Below, piece after piece: positions 1 through 8,745 of a stretch of 62,986 nucleotides of DNA. The notes under the pieces were generated by a model. The model ran no database searches. It saw only the letters and a program-made list of their open reading frames with translations, and was not told where the DNA came from. The number at the start of each line of letters is the position of its first letter. Position 1 is the stretch's first letter. A program made the position numbers and the translations under genes. The DNA is from Sphingomonas sp. AR_OL41. GTDB taxonomy: Bacteria; Pseudomonadota; Alphaproteobacteria; Sphingomonadales; Sphingomonadaceae. The stretch covers positions 1 through 62,986 of the forward strand of contig NZ_JARYTI010000027.1 in assembly GCF_029911635.1 (NCBI RefSeq). Reading direction: 5' to 3'.

Positions 1-395
1 CCGACGGGCGCGACGCACCCCTAACGACGGGTCGAAAACCGAAAACCCCATAGCTCACCGCCCGTGGCACGCGGCTTCCTGCTTTGGAGGATATCGTACA
101 TCTGACGATGCCCGATATCCTTCACAAGGGCGGACGCTCAGCGTTCGCGGGCCGCTGCCCATGAGTGGTCGCACGTTAATTTAGATCGAAAGCGCGGAGC
201 CGCTTTGCGTCGAACCCCTCGCCGTGGCGGCGCTTGAACTCATCCCGCTGTCGCACGAGCGGGGCTGGTTCCCGCCGACCTTCCCCCATGACGAAGAGAT
301 CCTAATCCAGCCGGCATCTATCAACATCGCGCGTCATGACGCATGTTCGCGACCTTGCCGCTATGGCAGCGGTGCTGGCGTCGGGGGAAAGGGAG
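1..395. other. Left-edge region without a recognised gene
   Basis: No reading frame here resembles a family I know. A plus-strand open frame after the TAG at 182 runs into the next gene out of frame and looks non-coding. The one structural element is an inverted repeat, GGATATCG at 89-96 and CGATATCC at 113-120, with a 16-nt loop. It could be an operator or a terminator of a gene beyond the window edge, but it has no T-tract. Confidence 0.4.
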
Positions 396-1709
396 ATGGC
401 ACAGACGGAGGGAGCAGGCCGTACTGCGATCGTCCTGATCCACGGCACCTTCGCCACCGGAGCGCCGTGGACACGACCTGATTCCTGGTTCGCCCGATCG
501 CTGGCAACCGCCCTAGCCCGCAGGTCGGTCACCGCGACCGACCTGACATTCATCGACTGGAGCGGCGGCAACTCGCACGCGGCCCGCCGCGAGGGAAGCC
601 GGAGGCTCGTCGAGCACTTACGCACCATCGGGCTGCGGCCGCACGACAATTGCTTCCTGGTCGGCCACAGCCATGGCGGGAACGTCGCCCTCCACGCGAT
701 CGTGCACGACGATCAGGTCCGCGAACGGGTGGGTGGCGTCGTGACGCTCGCGACACCCTTCCTGTTCTTCCGCGACGAGGCGCCATTGGTGGCCCGTGTC
801 GCCGCCGGTCTCGACGCGTCGGCGCTCGCGGCCATGGTGTGGGCCGCCATCCCGTTGCTCGGCGGCGCCCTGTTGCTGCCCCTAAGCTTGCTGCTGCATG
901 GCCTGTTCGACTGGAAGATCGCGTGGATAAGCGGCCTTCGGCGGGGATTGATCGACGGCTGCTCGCTCGTGTTCCAGTCCGATCGATGCCAGTCCGTCAT
1001 CACTGGGGCTACGGGCGCCGTCGACGGCGGCATCGCGACCCTCATCACGCTCGCCATCCTGTTTGGCGGCTTCGTCATGGCGGAGGAGCAGCATAGGGAG
1101 GAGCGAAAGGCGGCTGTGGTCCGGATGGCCGAGTTTGCCTATCTCCAGCCCACGGAAAGATTGTCGGGCACGCCGATACTCGCGATGTCGGCGCCGGTAG
1201 ACGAGGCGCTCCAGGTGCTCAACGCCTCCTGGTGGTCGCATCGCGTCACGCTGTGGATCATGCGCGCCGCGGTGGCGGCCGCATTGACCGCCGGGACGGC
1301 GGCGACGCTCTTCGCGCTCGCTAGACTCGGGTTCCACGAGCAGTCCGTCGTCGGAACGAGCAGCTTCACCGTGCAATCGAGCACCTTCATGTTCCTAGCG
1401 AAGATCATGCTGATCCCTCTGGCCTTCGCAGTCGGCGCGCTCGTCGGCGCCGTCCTGCGTCTCTCGGCGAGCCTCCCCGCCTTCGGCTTCGGTTCTCAGA
1501 GCGGACGCGACAATCTGCACTGGACGGTGACCGCGCGGCGATATCCGGAGGGTAGCGCGATGGCTAAGCGGCGCAGCTACGGGCTGATCGCACTGCTAAA
1601 GAGGGGAGGTCCGATGATCCACTCCCGTCTATACGCCAGCGAACGAGCGGTTGAGGACGTCGCCGACTTCATCGCCGAGGAAGCAGGGCGTAGGCGGGTC
1701 GCGAACTAA
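396..1709 (+). CDS. Membrane-anchored alpha/beta hydrolase
   Basis: The N-terminal third is an alpha/beta-hydrolase fold: a strand and oxyanion region (VLIHGTFATG) and a nucleophile elbow GHSHGG, a GxSxG serine hydrolase motif. The rest is unusual for the fold. It carries about four hydrophobic segments (around AIPLLGGALLLPLSLL, LITLAILFGGFVMA, RAAVAAALTAGTAATLF and MLIPLAFAVGALVGAVL), so the protein is probably held in the inner membrane with the hydrolase domain at one face. The start at 396 is preferred over an in-frame ATG at 336 because of the purine-rich GGGGAAAGGGAG just upstream, although that spacing is tight. The substrate is unknown. It could be a lipase-like or peptidase-like enzyme. 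It has no operon partner, being convergent with the flavin reductase gene that follows. Confidence 0.7.
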   Translation: MAQTEGAGRTAIVLIHGTFATGAPWTRPDSWFARSLATALARRSVTATDLTFIDWSGGNSHAARREGSRRLVEHLRTIGLRPHDNCFLVGHSHGGNVALHAIVHDDQVRERVGGVVTLATPFLFFRDEAPLVARVAAGLDASALAAMVWAAIPLLGGALLLPLSLLLHGLFDWKIAWISGLRRGLIDGCSLVFQSDRCQSVITGATGAVDGGIATLITLAILFGGFVMAEEQHREERKAAVVRMAEFAYLQPTERLSGTPILAMSAPVDEALQVLNASWWSHRVTLWIMRAAVAAALTAGTAATLFALARLGFHEQSVVGTSSFTVQSSTFMFLAKIMLIPLAFAVGALVGAVLRLSASLPAFGFGSQSGRDNLHWTVTARRYPEGSAMAKRRSYGLIALLKRGGPMIHSRLYASERAVEDVADFIAEEAGRRRVAN

Positions 1710-1978
1710 GAGCGACGCCCGACTTGGCGGGAATGGCAGGCTGAGCGACCTGAGGGTCGCCTGCTCCCGCCAGATCTCTGCTGCGACCCAAAACCAGACG
1801 CTCAGCCGCCTCTCAGCGCTCACCCATACTGGTACGTTCAGGTACGTCGCCGCTAGTCGCGTCGGAGTGGCCGCTTCTTCCACCTCCGGTTTCACGGGAG
1901 CGAACGGTACGGTTCGCGGGATAGCTCAAATATTCGGCTCGGTAGCCGCCGCCCGGTTTGAGCGGCGGCTGCCAAAGC

Positions 1979-3085
1979 TCAGGCTGCCACTGCGACCTGC
2001 TGGTAAAAGGGATAGTCGACATATCCGCGGGCATCGCCGCCGTAGAAGGTGGCACGATCATAGGCGTTGAGCGGCCAATCGTGACGGTAGCGCTTCACGA
2101 GATCGGGATTGGAAGCGAAGTAGCGGCCAAAGGCGACCAGGTCAGCGTCGCCTCGCGCGATGATCTCTTCCGCCCCCTTCTTATCGAACCCGCCAGCCGC
2201 GATGATAGGTCCCTTAAACAGCGGACGCAGGTGGGCAGCAGCGACCGGGGGCTGACCGTCAACCGGCGCCTCCGAGCCAACAATGCGCGGCTCGATGACG
2301 TGGAGATAGGCCAGGCCGAAGCGGTTCAGCTCCCTTGCGATATAGCCGAAAGTCGCTTGGGGATCGCTGTCCGACATCGATAGGAACGTGCCGCTCGGCC
2401 CGATCCGCAAGCCGACGCGGTCGCCGCCCCACACCGATGTTACCGCTTCGAGAACTTCGAACAGGAAGCGTGCCCGATTCTCAACCGTGCCGCCGTAGCG
2501 ATCGGTACGCTTGTTCGAGCCGTCCTGGATGAATTGATCGACCAGGTAGCCATTGGCGCCGTGGATCTCGACACCGTCGAAGCCCGCCGCCTTTGCCCGG
2601 ATTGCCCCTTGGCGAAACTGCTCGACGATCTCCGCGATTTCTTCGATCGTCAGCGCGCGGTTCGGCGAAACGGGGACCCAGCCATCCTTGGTAAAAACCA
2701 GATCTCCGGTCTGGACCGCAGACGGGGCAACGGGGCTCGGACCACCGGTGTTATCGATATGGCTTTGCCGACCGACATGCCAGAGTTGGAGAACAATGCG
2801 ACCGCCCTTGGCATGAATGGCATCTGTCACGCGGTGCCAACCAGCCACTTGTTCATCAGAATAGATGCCCGGTGACCCAAGGTAGCCGCGACCCTGTACC
2901 GCAACCGGCGTGGCTTCGGCAATTTGAAGGCCGCCTTCCGATGCACGCTGCGCGTAATATTCGACCATGAGGTCGCCGGGAATGTCGCCCGGCTGTTCGG
3001 AACGAAGCCGGGTTAATGGCGCGGCGACGATGCGGTGCGAAAGTGGGATGCTGCCGACCGAGATCGGCGAGAAGAGATTGGTCAC
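1979..3085 (-). CDS. Old Yellow Enzyme family alkene reductase (copy 1)
   Basis: An FMN-dependent NAD(P)H:flavin oxidoreductase of the OYE/NemA type, about 368 residues, which reduces activated C=C bonds (enones, maleimides, nitro compounds) in the cytoplasm. Visible family signatures are the N-terminal LFSP...L..RIVAAPLTR, the substrate-binding H-x-x-N in IHGANGYL, the following DQFIQDGSNKRTDRYGG block, and the C-terminal FMN phosphate segment GGFDKKGAEE...AFGRYFASNPDL. The GTG at 3085 was chosen as start because N-terminal family similarity begins exactly there; the ATG at 3136 would add an atypical arginine-rich tail. It is divergent from the LysR gene at 3401, a common arrangement in which the regulator controls the reductase. 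Two further OYE paralogues lie in the same block. Confidence 0.93.
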   Translation of the reverse strand: MTNLFSPISVGSIPLSHRIVAAPLTRLRSEQPGDIPGDLMVEYYAQRASEGGLQIAEATPVAVQGRGYLGSPGIYSDEQVAGWHRVTDAIHAKGGRIVLQLWHVGRQSHIDNTGGPSPVAPSAVQTGDLVFTKDGWVPVSPNRALTIEEIAEIVEQFRQGAIRAKAAGFDGVEIHGANGYLVDQFIQDGSNKRTDRYGGTVENRARFLFEVLEAVTSVWGGDRVGLRIGPSGTFLSMSDSDPQATFGYIARELNRFGLAYLHVIEPRIVGSEAPVDGQPPVAAAHLRPLFKGPIIAAGGFDKKGAEEIIARGDADLVAFGRYFASNPDLVKRYRHDWPLNAYDRATFYGGDARGYVDYPFYQQVAVAA

Positions 3086-3400
3086 GGGATGTTCCTTTGG
3101 AGAAGGCCGGCGCGGCCGGTCATGGGAATGACACATGTGTTTCTGTTCGACCGAGATGTGCAGTCGGTGGCCTGCCGAGTATTCGGTTCAGGGTCGGAAC
3201 ATCTCCAACCCCTGGTTCCGCAATCGGCTGACGCCGCGAAACGGGCCGTGGCGGTGCGCGCGCATGCGCAGTGGCGGGGCCAGGAGGTCGCGGCGCGCGT
3301 GGGAGGCGCTTTGCGGGAATCATCGCCTATCGCCAGCTTCTATGCGAGGATAACGCGATCGTTCGGCGATGCGGCCGTCCACCGATAACCGGAGCACGAA
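3086..3400. promoter_or_regulatory. Divergent promoter region, OYE/LysR
   Basis: A 315-bp gap between the start codons of the minus-strand flavin reductase and the plus-strand LysR gene. No gene is visible. By analogy with LysR systems it should hold the operator for both genes, but I could not pick out a convincing T-N11-A dyad by eye. Confidence 0.5.
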
Positions 3401-4300
3401 ATGGACAAGCTCGCCGCGCTGTCGACCTTCGCGCAAGCCGCCGAATTGCGCAGCTTCACAGCGGCCGGTCGCGCCATCGGCGTTTCGTCCTCGGCCGTCG
3501 GCAAGACGATCATGCGAATGGAAGAACGCCTTGGCGTCCGCCTGTTCAATCGCAGCACACGAAGCATTACGCTGACGGCCGAGGGCGAGGCCCTGTTCCG
3601 CCGTTGCCGGCGCATCTTCGCCGAAGTCGAGGCCGCCGAGCTGGAGCTCGCACAAAGCCAGGGTATGCCGCGCGGCAAGCTCAAGATCAGCTTGCCGTTG
3701 GTCGGCACGCTGCTGACCCCTGCACTCGCCAATTTCTCGCGCGCCTACCCCGAGATCGAGCTGGACCTTGACTTTTCGGACCGCCTCGTCGACATCATCG
3801 AGGAAGGCTTTGACGTGGTCCTGCGCACCGGCACGGCGACGGACTCGCAGCTCAAGACGCGCATACTCGGCAATTTCTCGTTCGTGATCGTCGGCTCGCC
3901 CGGCTACTTCGCCGAGCACGCCATTCCCGAGACGCCCGAAGACCTGCTTCGCCACGCTTGTCTTCGTCATCGCTGGTCGAGCAGCGGCAAGCTCGAAAGC
4001 TGGCGCTTGCAGCGCGACGATACTTTCGTGGACATCGAGCTGCCGGCCACTGTGGTCACCAACACGATCGAGCCGCTGATCTCGCTCGCCGAGGGCGGGG
4101 CCGGCCTCACCTGCGTACCGATCTTCGCGGTTCGTCGCCAACTCGCCGCCGGGACATTGCGTCCGGTGCTTGATCAATATCTTAAAGACGTGAGCGCGTT
4201 CCGCATGCTTTGGCCAGCGGGGCTGAAGGAGACGCCGAAGCAACGCGCGTTCGTCGACTTCATGACGAAGCACCTGTTTTCCGACCTCAAAGGCGCATAG
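3401..4300 (+). CDS. LysR family transcriptional regulator
   Basis: A 299-residue LysR-type regulator. The winged helix-turn-helix lies at about residues 1-60 (MDKLAALSTFAQAAELRSF, SSSAVGKTIMRMEERLGVRLF, TRSITLTAEG), followed by a linker helix and a periplasmic-binding-like effector domain starting near LKISLPLVG. Length and layout are typical. It stands between two minus-strand OYE genes and diverges from one of them, so it probably senses an electrophile or quinone-like compound and controls the neighbouring reductases. This is inferred from context only. Its stop lies 8 bp from the stop of the convergent OYE copy 2. Confidence 0.95.
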   Translation: MDKLAALSTFAQAAELRSFTAAGRAIGVSSSAVGKTIMRMEERLGVRLFNRSTRSITLTAEGEALFRRCRRIFAEVEAAELELAQSQGMPRGKLKISLPLVGTLLTPALANFSRAYPEIELDLDFSDRLVDIIEEGFDVVLRTGTATDSQLKTRILGNFSFVIVGSPGYFAEHAIPETPEDLLRHACLRHRWSSSGKLESWRLQRDDTFVDIELPATVVTNTIEPLISLAEGGAGLTCVPIFAVRRQLAAGTLRPVLDQYLKDVSAFRMLWPAGLKETPKQRAFVDFMTKHLFSDLKGA

Positions 4301-4308
4301 CCAGGCCA

Positions 4309-5424
4309 TCATTGTGCCGGCACAAGCTCGCGGAAACGCGGGAAATCGCTGTAATAACGCTCCGTCCCGCCCCAAAAGGCATCGCGCACATAAGGCGTCA
4401 GGGGCAGGTTGGACCGCAGCCGCTCCGGAAGATCCGGGTTCGAGGTGAAAAACCGCCCAAACGCGACCGCATCGGCATCGCCGCGCGCCAGGATCGCTTC
4501 GGCCCCGTCGCGATCAAACCCTCCGGCCGAGATGATCGGTCCCTTGAAGACATGCCGGAGGAACGAGGACGCCACAGGCGCCTGATGTTCATCGATCGTC
4601 TCGACACCCATCACGCGCGGTTCGATCACATGCAAATATGCCAGCGGATGGCGGTTCAGCTGCTGCGCGAAATAGCCGAACGTGGCCCTGGGATCGCTGT
4701 CCGAAATGGCACCCCATTTTCCGCTTGGCGACACGCGGACGCCGACGCGGCCGATACCCCACACCGAGACGAGCGCGTCCACCAACTCCAGCGAAAAGCG
4801 GGCACGGTTCTCGATGCTGCCACCGTAGCGGTCGGTCCGCTTGTTGGTGCCGTCCTCAAGGAAGGTGTCGGCGAGATAGCCGTTGGCGTTGTGCAGCTCG
4901 ACGCCATCGAAGCCGGCCGCCTTGGCGTTCTCTGCAGCCGCGCGGAAGCTCTGTATCAGGCCGGGGATCTCTTCGATCCGGAGCGCGCGATGCGGCGACA
5001 CCGGCACCCAGCCAGCCTTAGTCAGCGCCTGCCCGACGAACGGCACTACGGACGGTGCGACAGGTGCGGCGCCACGTGCGAGATCGACGTGCGACTGACG
5101 GCCGTCATGGCCGAGTTGCATCACGAGCCGTCCACCGCGATCATGGACGGCGTCCACGATCTTGGACCAGCCAGCAACATGGGCATCGGTATAAATGCCG
5201 GGCGCGCCCTCATAGCCACGGCTGTCATGGCTGGGGTGGGTCGACTCGGTGATGATCAATCCCCCGACCGACGCCCGCTGGCGGTAGTAATCGACCATCA
5301 TCGCGCTCGGGCTATGATCCTCGTTCGCGCGCAGCCGTGTCGTGGGGGCGTGGATGACCCGGTGATCGAGGTCGATCGCGCCAAGTTGCAGCGGCGAGAA
5401 CAGGTTCGGCACATCGTTGAACAT
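4309..5424 (-). CDS. Old Yellow Enzyme family alkene reductase (copy 2)
   Basis: A second OYE/NemA-type FMN reductase of 371 residues. The N-terminus LFSPLQLGAIDLDHRV, the substrate pair H-x-x-N in LHNANGYL, the EDGTNKRTDRYGG block and the C-terminal GGFDRDGAEAI...AFGRFFTSNPDL phosphate site are all intact. The ATG at 5424 fits the family start; about 47 upstream codons are open but arginine-rich and unlike the family. It is the last gene of the minus-strand block and is separated from the upstream MFS gene by 215 bp, so it may have its own promoter. Sequence differs clearly from copies 1 and 3, so this is not a recent duplication. Confidence 0.93.
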   Translation of the reverse strand: MFNDVPNLFSPLQLGAIDLDHRVIHAPTTRLRANEDHSPSAMMVDYYRQRASVGGLIITESTHPSHDSRGYEGAPGIYTDAHVAGWSKIVDAVHDRGGRLVMQLGHDGRQSHVDLARGAAPVAPSVVPFVGQALTKAGWVPVSPHRALRIEEIPGLIQSFRAAAENAKAAGFDGVELHNANGYLADTFLEDGTNKRTDRYGGSIENRARFSLELVDALVSVWGIGRVGVRVSPSGKWGAISDSDPRATFGYFAQQLNRHPLAYLHVIEPRVMGVETIDEHQAPVASSFLRHVFKGPIISAGGFDRDGAEAILARGDADAVAFGRFFTSNPDLPERLRSNLPLTPYVRDAFWGGTERYYSDFPRFRELVPAQ

Positions 5425-5639
5425 TTGGACTTCCTGGTTGCGGCGGCCCTTCCGGGTCCGGTTCGAGCGAGACGAGGATGTAGCGACCCTGCGGGGCGGG
5501 ATAAGGCGGGTCCGAGATGCAACTGCCCGGACGTCAGGTTCGAAATCAGTCGTGCAGCCCGCCAACCATCACGAGCGACACAGGCATTCCGCCTCACCAG
5601 AGCACCGCACCGATGGCGGGAGGTCGCCTCCCGTCGTCC

Positions 5640-6953
5640 TTATCGAGATGAGGCAAGCGCGGGCGGCGCGGGTGCCCGACGTCGAGCAAAGCGCGACATC
5701 GCCATCGCGGCGACGAGCGCGACGGCGCCGGCGCTTCCAATCCACGCGATGCCGAGAAAAGTGATGACCAGCGAACCGAGCACGGCCCCGGCGGCGAAGC
5801 CGAGATACATAAAGGACGCGTTGAGCGAGAGGATCACCGGCGTATTGGCGAGCCCGGCGACGCCGATCAGGCGATCCTGCTGCGCTGGAAAGAACGCCCA
5901 GGCGCTGATACCCCAAATGACGACCAGCCCGATGATGATCCCAGCTATCGCGGGGCCTCGAAGCAAGGCCACCGTCGTCAAGCCCGCAAAGGCCAGTGCC
6001 ATGGCCGGCAGGGCAACCGCCTGCACCGTCCGGTTGCCAAAGCGATCGAGCGCCCAACCGCCAAGCGTTACCCCGACCAGTGCAGCACCGCCGTAGAGGA
6101 ACAGCACCAATCCGACCTGCCCCGGCGCGAAGCCGCCTGCCACCGACAAATAGGGAGCGATGTATGTGTAAACAGCATATGCCGCGAGCGCCCAAAGCGT
6201 AGTCGTTGCCAAGGTAAGAGAGGCGCCCGGGGCCGCAATCACCGCCAATCGGTCGCGCAGACCCGCAGGGGCCATGACCGCTGCGTTGCGCGGCAGCATG
6301 AGGCCAAGGACCATGAGCGCCATGGTCGACAGAAGCCCCACGCCAACGAACGTCGCTCGCCAGCCATATCGCGATCCCACAAAAGCACCGAGCGGCACGC
6401 CGATGGCGATCGCGACGGTAATGCCGCCGTTGACGATACCAAGGGCTCGTCCCCGATGATGCGGCGCCGCCATCGCCCCCGCCAGCGCGTTCGCATTGGG
6501 CACATATAACCCTGCGGAAAGCGCGAGCAGTACCCGCGCGCCGGCAAGCGCCCAATAGCCGCTCGCCACTGCTGCGACGAAGTTTGCGGCTGCGAACGCG
6601 GCCAGCGACAGCATGAGCAACTGCCGTCGCGGCAGCGCGGCGGTGAGCGCGGTCAGGATCGGCGAACTCAAGGCATAGACGAGCGCGAAGACCGTCACGA
6701 GTTGACCCGCCGCCTGTATCGTGACCGACAGCGATGCCGAGATCGTCGGCAGCAAGGCTGCGATCATGAAACCTTCGGTTCCCACCGCAAACGTGCCAAG
6801 CGCCAGCGCATAAAGCGCGCCGTGGTGCAGTGGCGGCGGCGAACCATCGGCCACATCGCGTCGCGCCGGGGGTGCGTCCGGTTCAAGCAACAAGGTCATG
6901 CTATCGAACCGACGCGCAGGCATTGTGGCAGCTGCGTTCGCCGCGCGCGGCAT
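5640..6953 (-). CDS. MFS transporter, DHA1/AraJ-like efflux type
   Basis: An inner-membrane transporter of about 437 residues with twelve predicted membrane segments, of the major facilitator superfamily. The first helix (ALYALALGTFAVGTEGFMIAALL), loop 2-3 basic patch and the GARVLLALSAGLYVPNANAL segment resemble the DHA1/AraJ-YdhP group of drug and sugar exporters. It sits among flavin reductases and small NTF2-like proteins, so efflux of a toxic substrate or product is likely but not shown. Start choice is uncertain: ATG at 6953 is the longest, but ATG at 6899 (MTLLLEP) is possible, and neither has a clear Shine-Dalgarno sequence. Confidence 0.88.
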   Translation of the reverse strand: MPRAANAAATMPARRFDSMTLLLEPDAPPARRDVADGSPPPLHHGALYALALGTFAVGTEGFMIAALLPTISASLSVTIQAAGQLVTVFALVYALSSPILTALTAALPRRQLLMLSLAAFAAANFVAAVASGYWALAGARVLLALSAGLYVPNANALAGAMAAPHHRGRALGIVNGGITVAIAIGVPLGAFVGSRYGWRATFVGVGLLSTMALMVLGLMLPRNAAVMAPAGLRDRLAVIAAPGASLTLATTTLWALAAYAVYTYIAPYLSVAGGFAPGQVGLVLFLYGGAALVGVTLGGWALDRFGNRTVQAVALPAMALAFAGLTTVALLRGPAIAGIIIGLVVIWGISAWAFFPAQQDRLIGVAGLANTPVILSLNASFMYLGFAAGAVLGSLVITFLGIAWIGSAGAVALVAAMAMSRFARRRAPAPPALASSR

Positions 6954-6999
6954 GGTCGATTTTGGACATCGAGTGATCCTTCGAGCTGGAGGGATGCGT

Positions 7000-7410
7000 T
7001 CAGACGCGAGTCGTCAGCGCGATCCGATCGAGCAGGATTTTCGGGTCGAAATAGGCCACGCGCAGCCGAACCGCCTTGTCGTGCGCGATGTCCCAATGCT
7101 CTGAGATGATGATGGTCTGGTCAGTCCCCTGAACGCCGATTTCGATCAGAGCGACGACGTGTCCGCCTTCGCCGGTAAAGCTCAGATAATCGAGCCGCTT
7201 GAAATCGAGCACATCGGCGACGCCGGGAAGCAACGCGATATAGCCCGCCTTGTCGAACTGCCCGCCCCAGGGGAGGTATGCCGGTACAAATAGCACGAAG
7301 CCTTGGTCGAGCTGATCGGCAAAGTCCGTGATGCTGCCCCGCGCACCCCCGTCATAGAAGGATCTGACGATCGCTTTGGCGCGTACTGTTTCGTCGGCGA
7401 TGATCGTCAT
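7000..7410 (-). CDS. NTF2-like/SnoaL-fold protein (copy 1)
   Basis: A small cytoplasmic protein of 136 residues with the cone-shaped NTF2 fold seen in SnoaL-type cyclases and ketosteroid isomerase relatives. The pattern is an N-terminal helix (VRAKAIVRSFYDGGARG), a central FKRLDYLSFTGEGGHVVALIEIG strand pair, and a C-terminal SEHWDIAHDKAVRLRVAYFD strand. Members bind small hydrophobic molecules and act as isomerases, dehydratases or binding proteins. The specific reaction is unknown. The ATG at 7410 fits the fold start. It lies in the middle of the detoxification block, 56 bp downstream of another protein of the same fold. Confidence 0.78.
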   Translation of the reverse strand: MTIIADETVRAKAIVRSFYDGGARGSITDFADQLDQGFVLFVPAYLPWGGQFDKAGYIALLPGVADVLDFKRLDYLSFTGEGGHVVALIEIGVQGTDQTIIISEHWDIAHDKAVRLRVAYFDPKILLDRIALTTRV

Positions 7411-7466
7411 TGCGTGATCCTTGCTGCAGACCGGAATTCCGGAGGTCGAGAAGGTGGGCGGAGGCG

Positions 7467-7868
7467 TCAGGAGGGGAACGACGTACCAAACATCGGATGG
7501 CCGCCGGCCGAGTGCGCTTGCCCAACTTCGTCCTGAATGACGTCCCAATGCTCGACGAGGACACCATCTTCGAGCCGGCAGATATCGACCACCACCCAGG
7601 CCGCCGGCTGCCCGATATTGTTGAAGCGGCCGTGGAGCAGGACATAATCTCCTTCCGCGACGGCGAGCTGATGCTCATACGTCATGTCGGGCGGAGCAGC
7701 GGCAGCCCGCTGGAACAGCCCGTCACGCCCTGCCGGGACATGAGCGCTGTGCTGGATATAGTCAGGTGACCAGAACCGAGCCGCGGCTGCCGCGTCCCTG
7801 CGATTGAACAATGTGTCGAAGGCTTCGAGCACGATCGCCTTGTTTTGCGCGGGCGTGAAGATGGGCAT
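7467..7868 (-). CDS. NTF2-like/SnoaL-fold protein (copy 2)
   Basis: A 133-residue NTF2-fold protein resembling the predicted SnoaL-like aldol-condensation group: ANKAIVLEAFDTLFNRRD-like N-terminal helix, then YIQHSAHVPAGRDGL, YVLLHGRF, and VDICRLEDGVLVEHWDVIQDE near the C-terminus. The HS...H and EHWD residues are typical pocket residues in this group. Start at 7868 matches family length. It is followed by copy 1 and preceded by an exported hydrolase, all on the minus strand, and is probably co-transcribed with them. Confidence 0.85.
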   Translation of the reverse strand: MPIFTPAQNKAIVLEAFDTLFNRRDAAAAARFWSPDYIQHSAHVPAGRDGLFQRAAAAPPDMTYEHQLAVAEGDYVLLHGRFNNIGQPAAWVVVDICRLEDGVLVEHWDVIQDEVGQAHSAGGHPMFGTSFPS

Positions 7869-7938
7869 TGGCGCTCCTTTTGGTCGGGGCTTCGCGGCGG
7901 CCAGTCGTGAAAACACGGCGGCCGCCGCGACGAGGCCT

Positions 7939-8703
7939 TTAGCGACGAGCGTTTGCGGCCTGCTCGATGACGGCGGCGACCGCGCGGGGCTGCGACATAT
8001 AGACAGCGTGGCTGGACACGATCTCGGTCGTGATCGAACCGGACCGCTTGTACATGAACCGCTCGAGGTCGGGATTGATCGACCGGTCCTTCGTGGCGAC
8101 GATCGCGTAGCTCGGCTTTACCTTCCACGCCGGCGAGGTCGCCGGACCCGTTGCCGACTTCAGCGACATCGGCACTTGCGATTTCGCCATCAGGTCGGTC
8201 ACCGCGGCGGGCAGATCCGCCGCAAAATCGTCGCTGAACTTGGCGGGATCGATGAAGAGAAACCCGTCCGGCGATGGCGCCACGGCATTCGACGCCGGCG
8301 GCATCTTCAGGCCAAGCGATCGTGCGCTTTCGCCGACGTCGGGCTGGAACGCAGCAACATATACAAGCGCCTTGACCCGCGCGTTGTTGCCGGCACCGGT
8401 AATGATCGCCCCGCCGTAACTGTGCCCGACCAGGATGACCGGGCCGTCCTGGCGATCGATGATGCGGTTGGTCGCGGCGATGTCGTCGTCGAGCGAGGTT
8501 TCAGGCGGCTGGACGACGCTGACATTGTAGCCGTCCGCGGTGAGGATGTCGTCGATCGCCTTCCATCCGGAGCCATCGACGAACGCGCCGTGGACGAGGA
8601 CGATATTCCTGATTGCGCCCGCCGGCGCCGCGTTCGCGGGGACCGCGGCTGCAAGGGCGGCGAACGAGACTGCGTTCGCCAAAAGCAGTGAGAGTTTGGT
8701 CAT
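7939..8703 (-). CDS. Exported alpha/beta hydrolase
   Basis: A 254-residue hydrolase with an N-terminal signal peptide (LLLANAVSFAALAAAVPANA, cleavage likely after ANA), so it should act in the periplasm. The mature part has the HG oxyanion motif (VLVHGAFVDGSGW), the nucleophile elbow GHSYGG, and a C-terminal catalytic His (SSHAVYMSQP). This matches the salicylate-esterase-like or pyrethroid-hydrolase-like group, whose members have diverse ester substrates. The ATG at 8703 gives a clean signal peptide. It is closely similar in plan to the cytoplasmic hydrolase at 11203-11883, with GHSYGG and SSH-x(3-4)-SQP in both, which suggests an old duplication in which one copy gained export. Confidence 0.87.
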   Translation of the reverse strand: MTKLSLLLANAVSFAALAAAVPANAAPAGAIRNIVLVHGAFVDGSGWKAIDDILTADGYNVSVVQPPETSLDDDIAATNRIIDRQDGPVILVGHSYGGAIITGAGNNARVKALVYVAAFQPDVGESARSLGLKMPPASNAVAPSPDGFLFIDPAKFSDDFAADLPAAVTDLMAKSQVPMSLKSATGPATSPAWKVKPSYAIVATKDRSINPDLERFMYKRSGSITTEIVSSHAVYMSQPRAVAAVIEQAANARR

Positions 8704-8745
8704 GATATCCTCCAGGGTCAAACATGCGTGGTCGAGAAATTCGGA

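Noticed and set aside
4210..6096. Open plus-strand frame of 628 codons across OYE copy 2 and the MFS gene
   Set aside because: It is antisense to two clearly recognisable genes, is rich in Arg, Ala and His, and has no domain; long antisense frames are common at this GC content.
6900..6970. Short leader peptide (ATG in AAGGATCACTCGATG) ahead of the MFS gene
   Set aside because: It has a Shine-Dalgarno-like sequence and ends one base before an alternative MFS start, but a 22-codon frame alone is not enough to claim a leader peptide.
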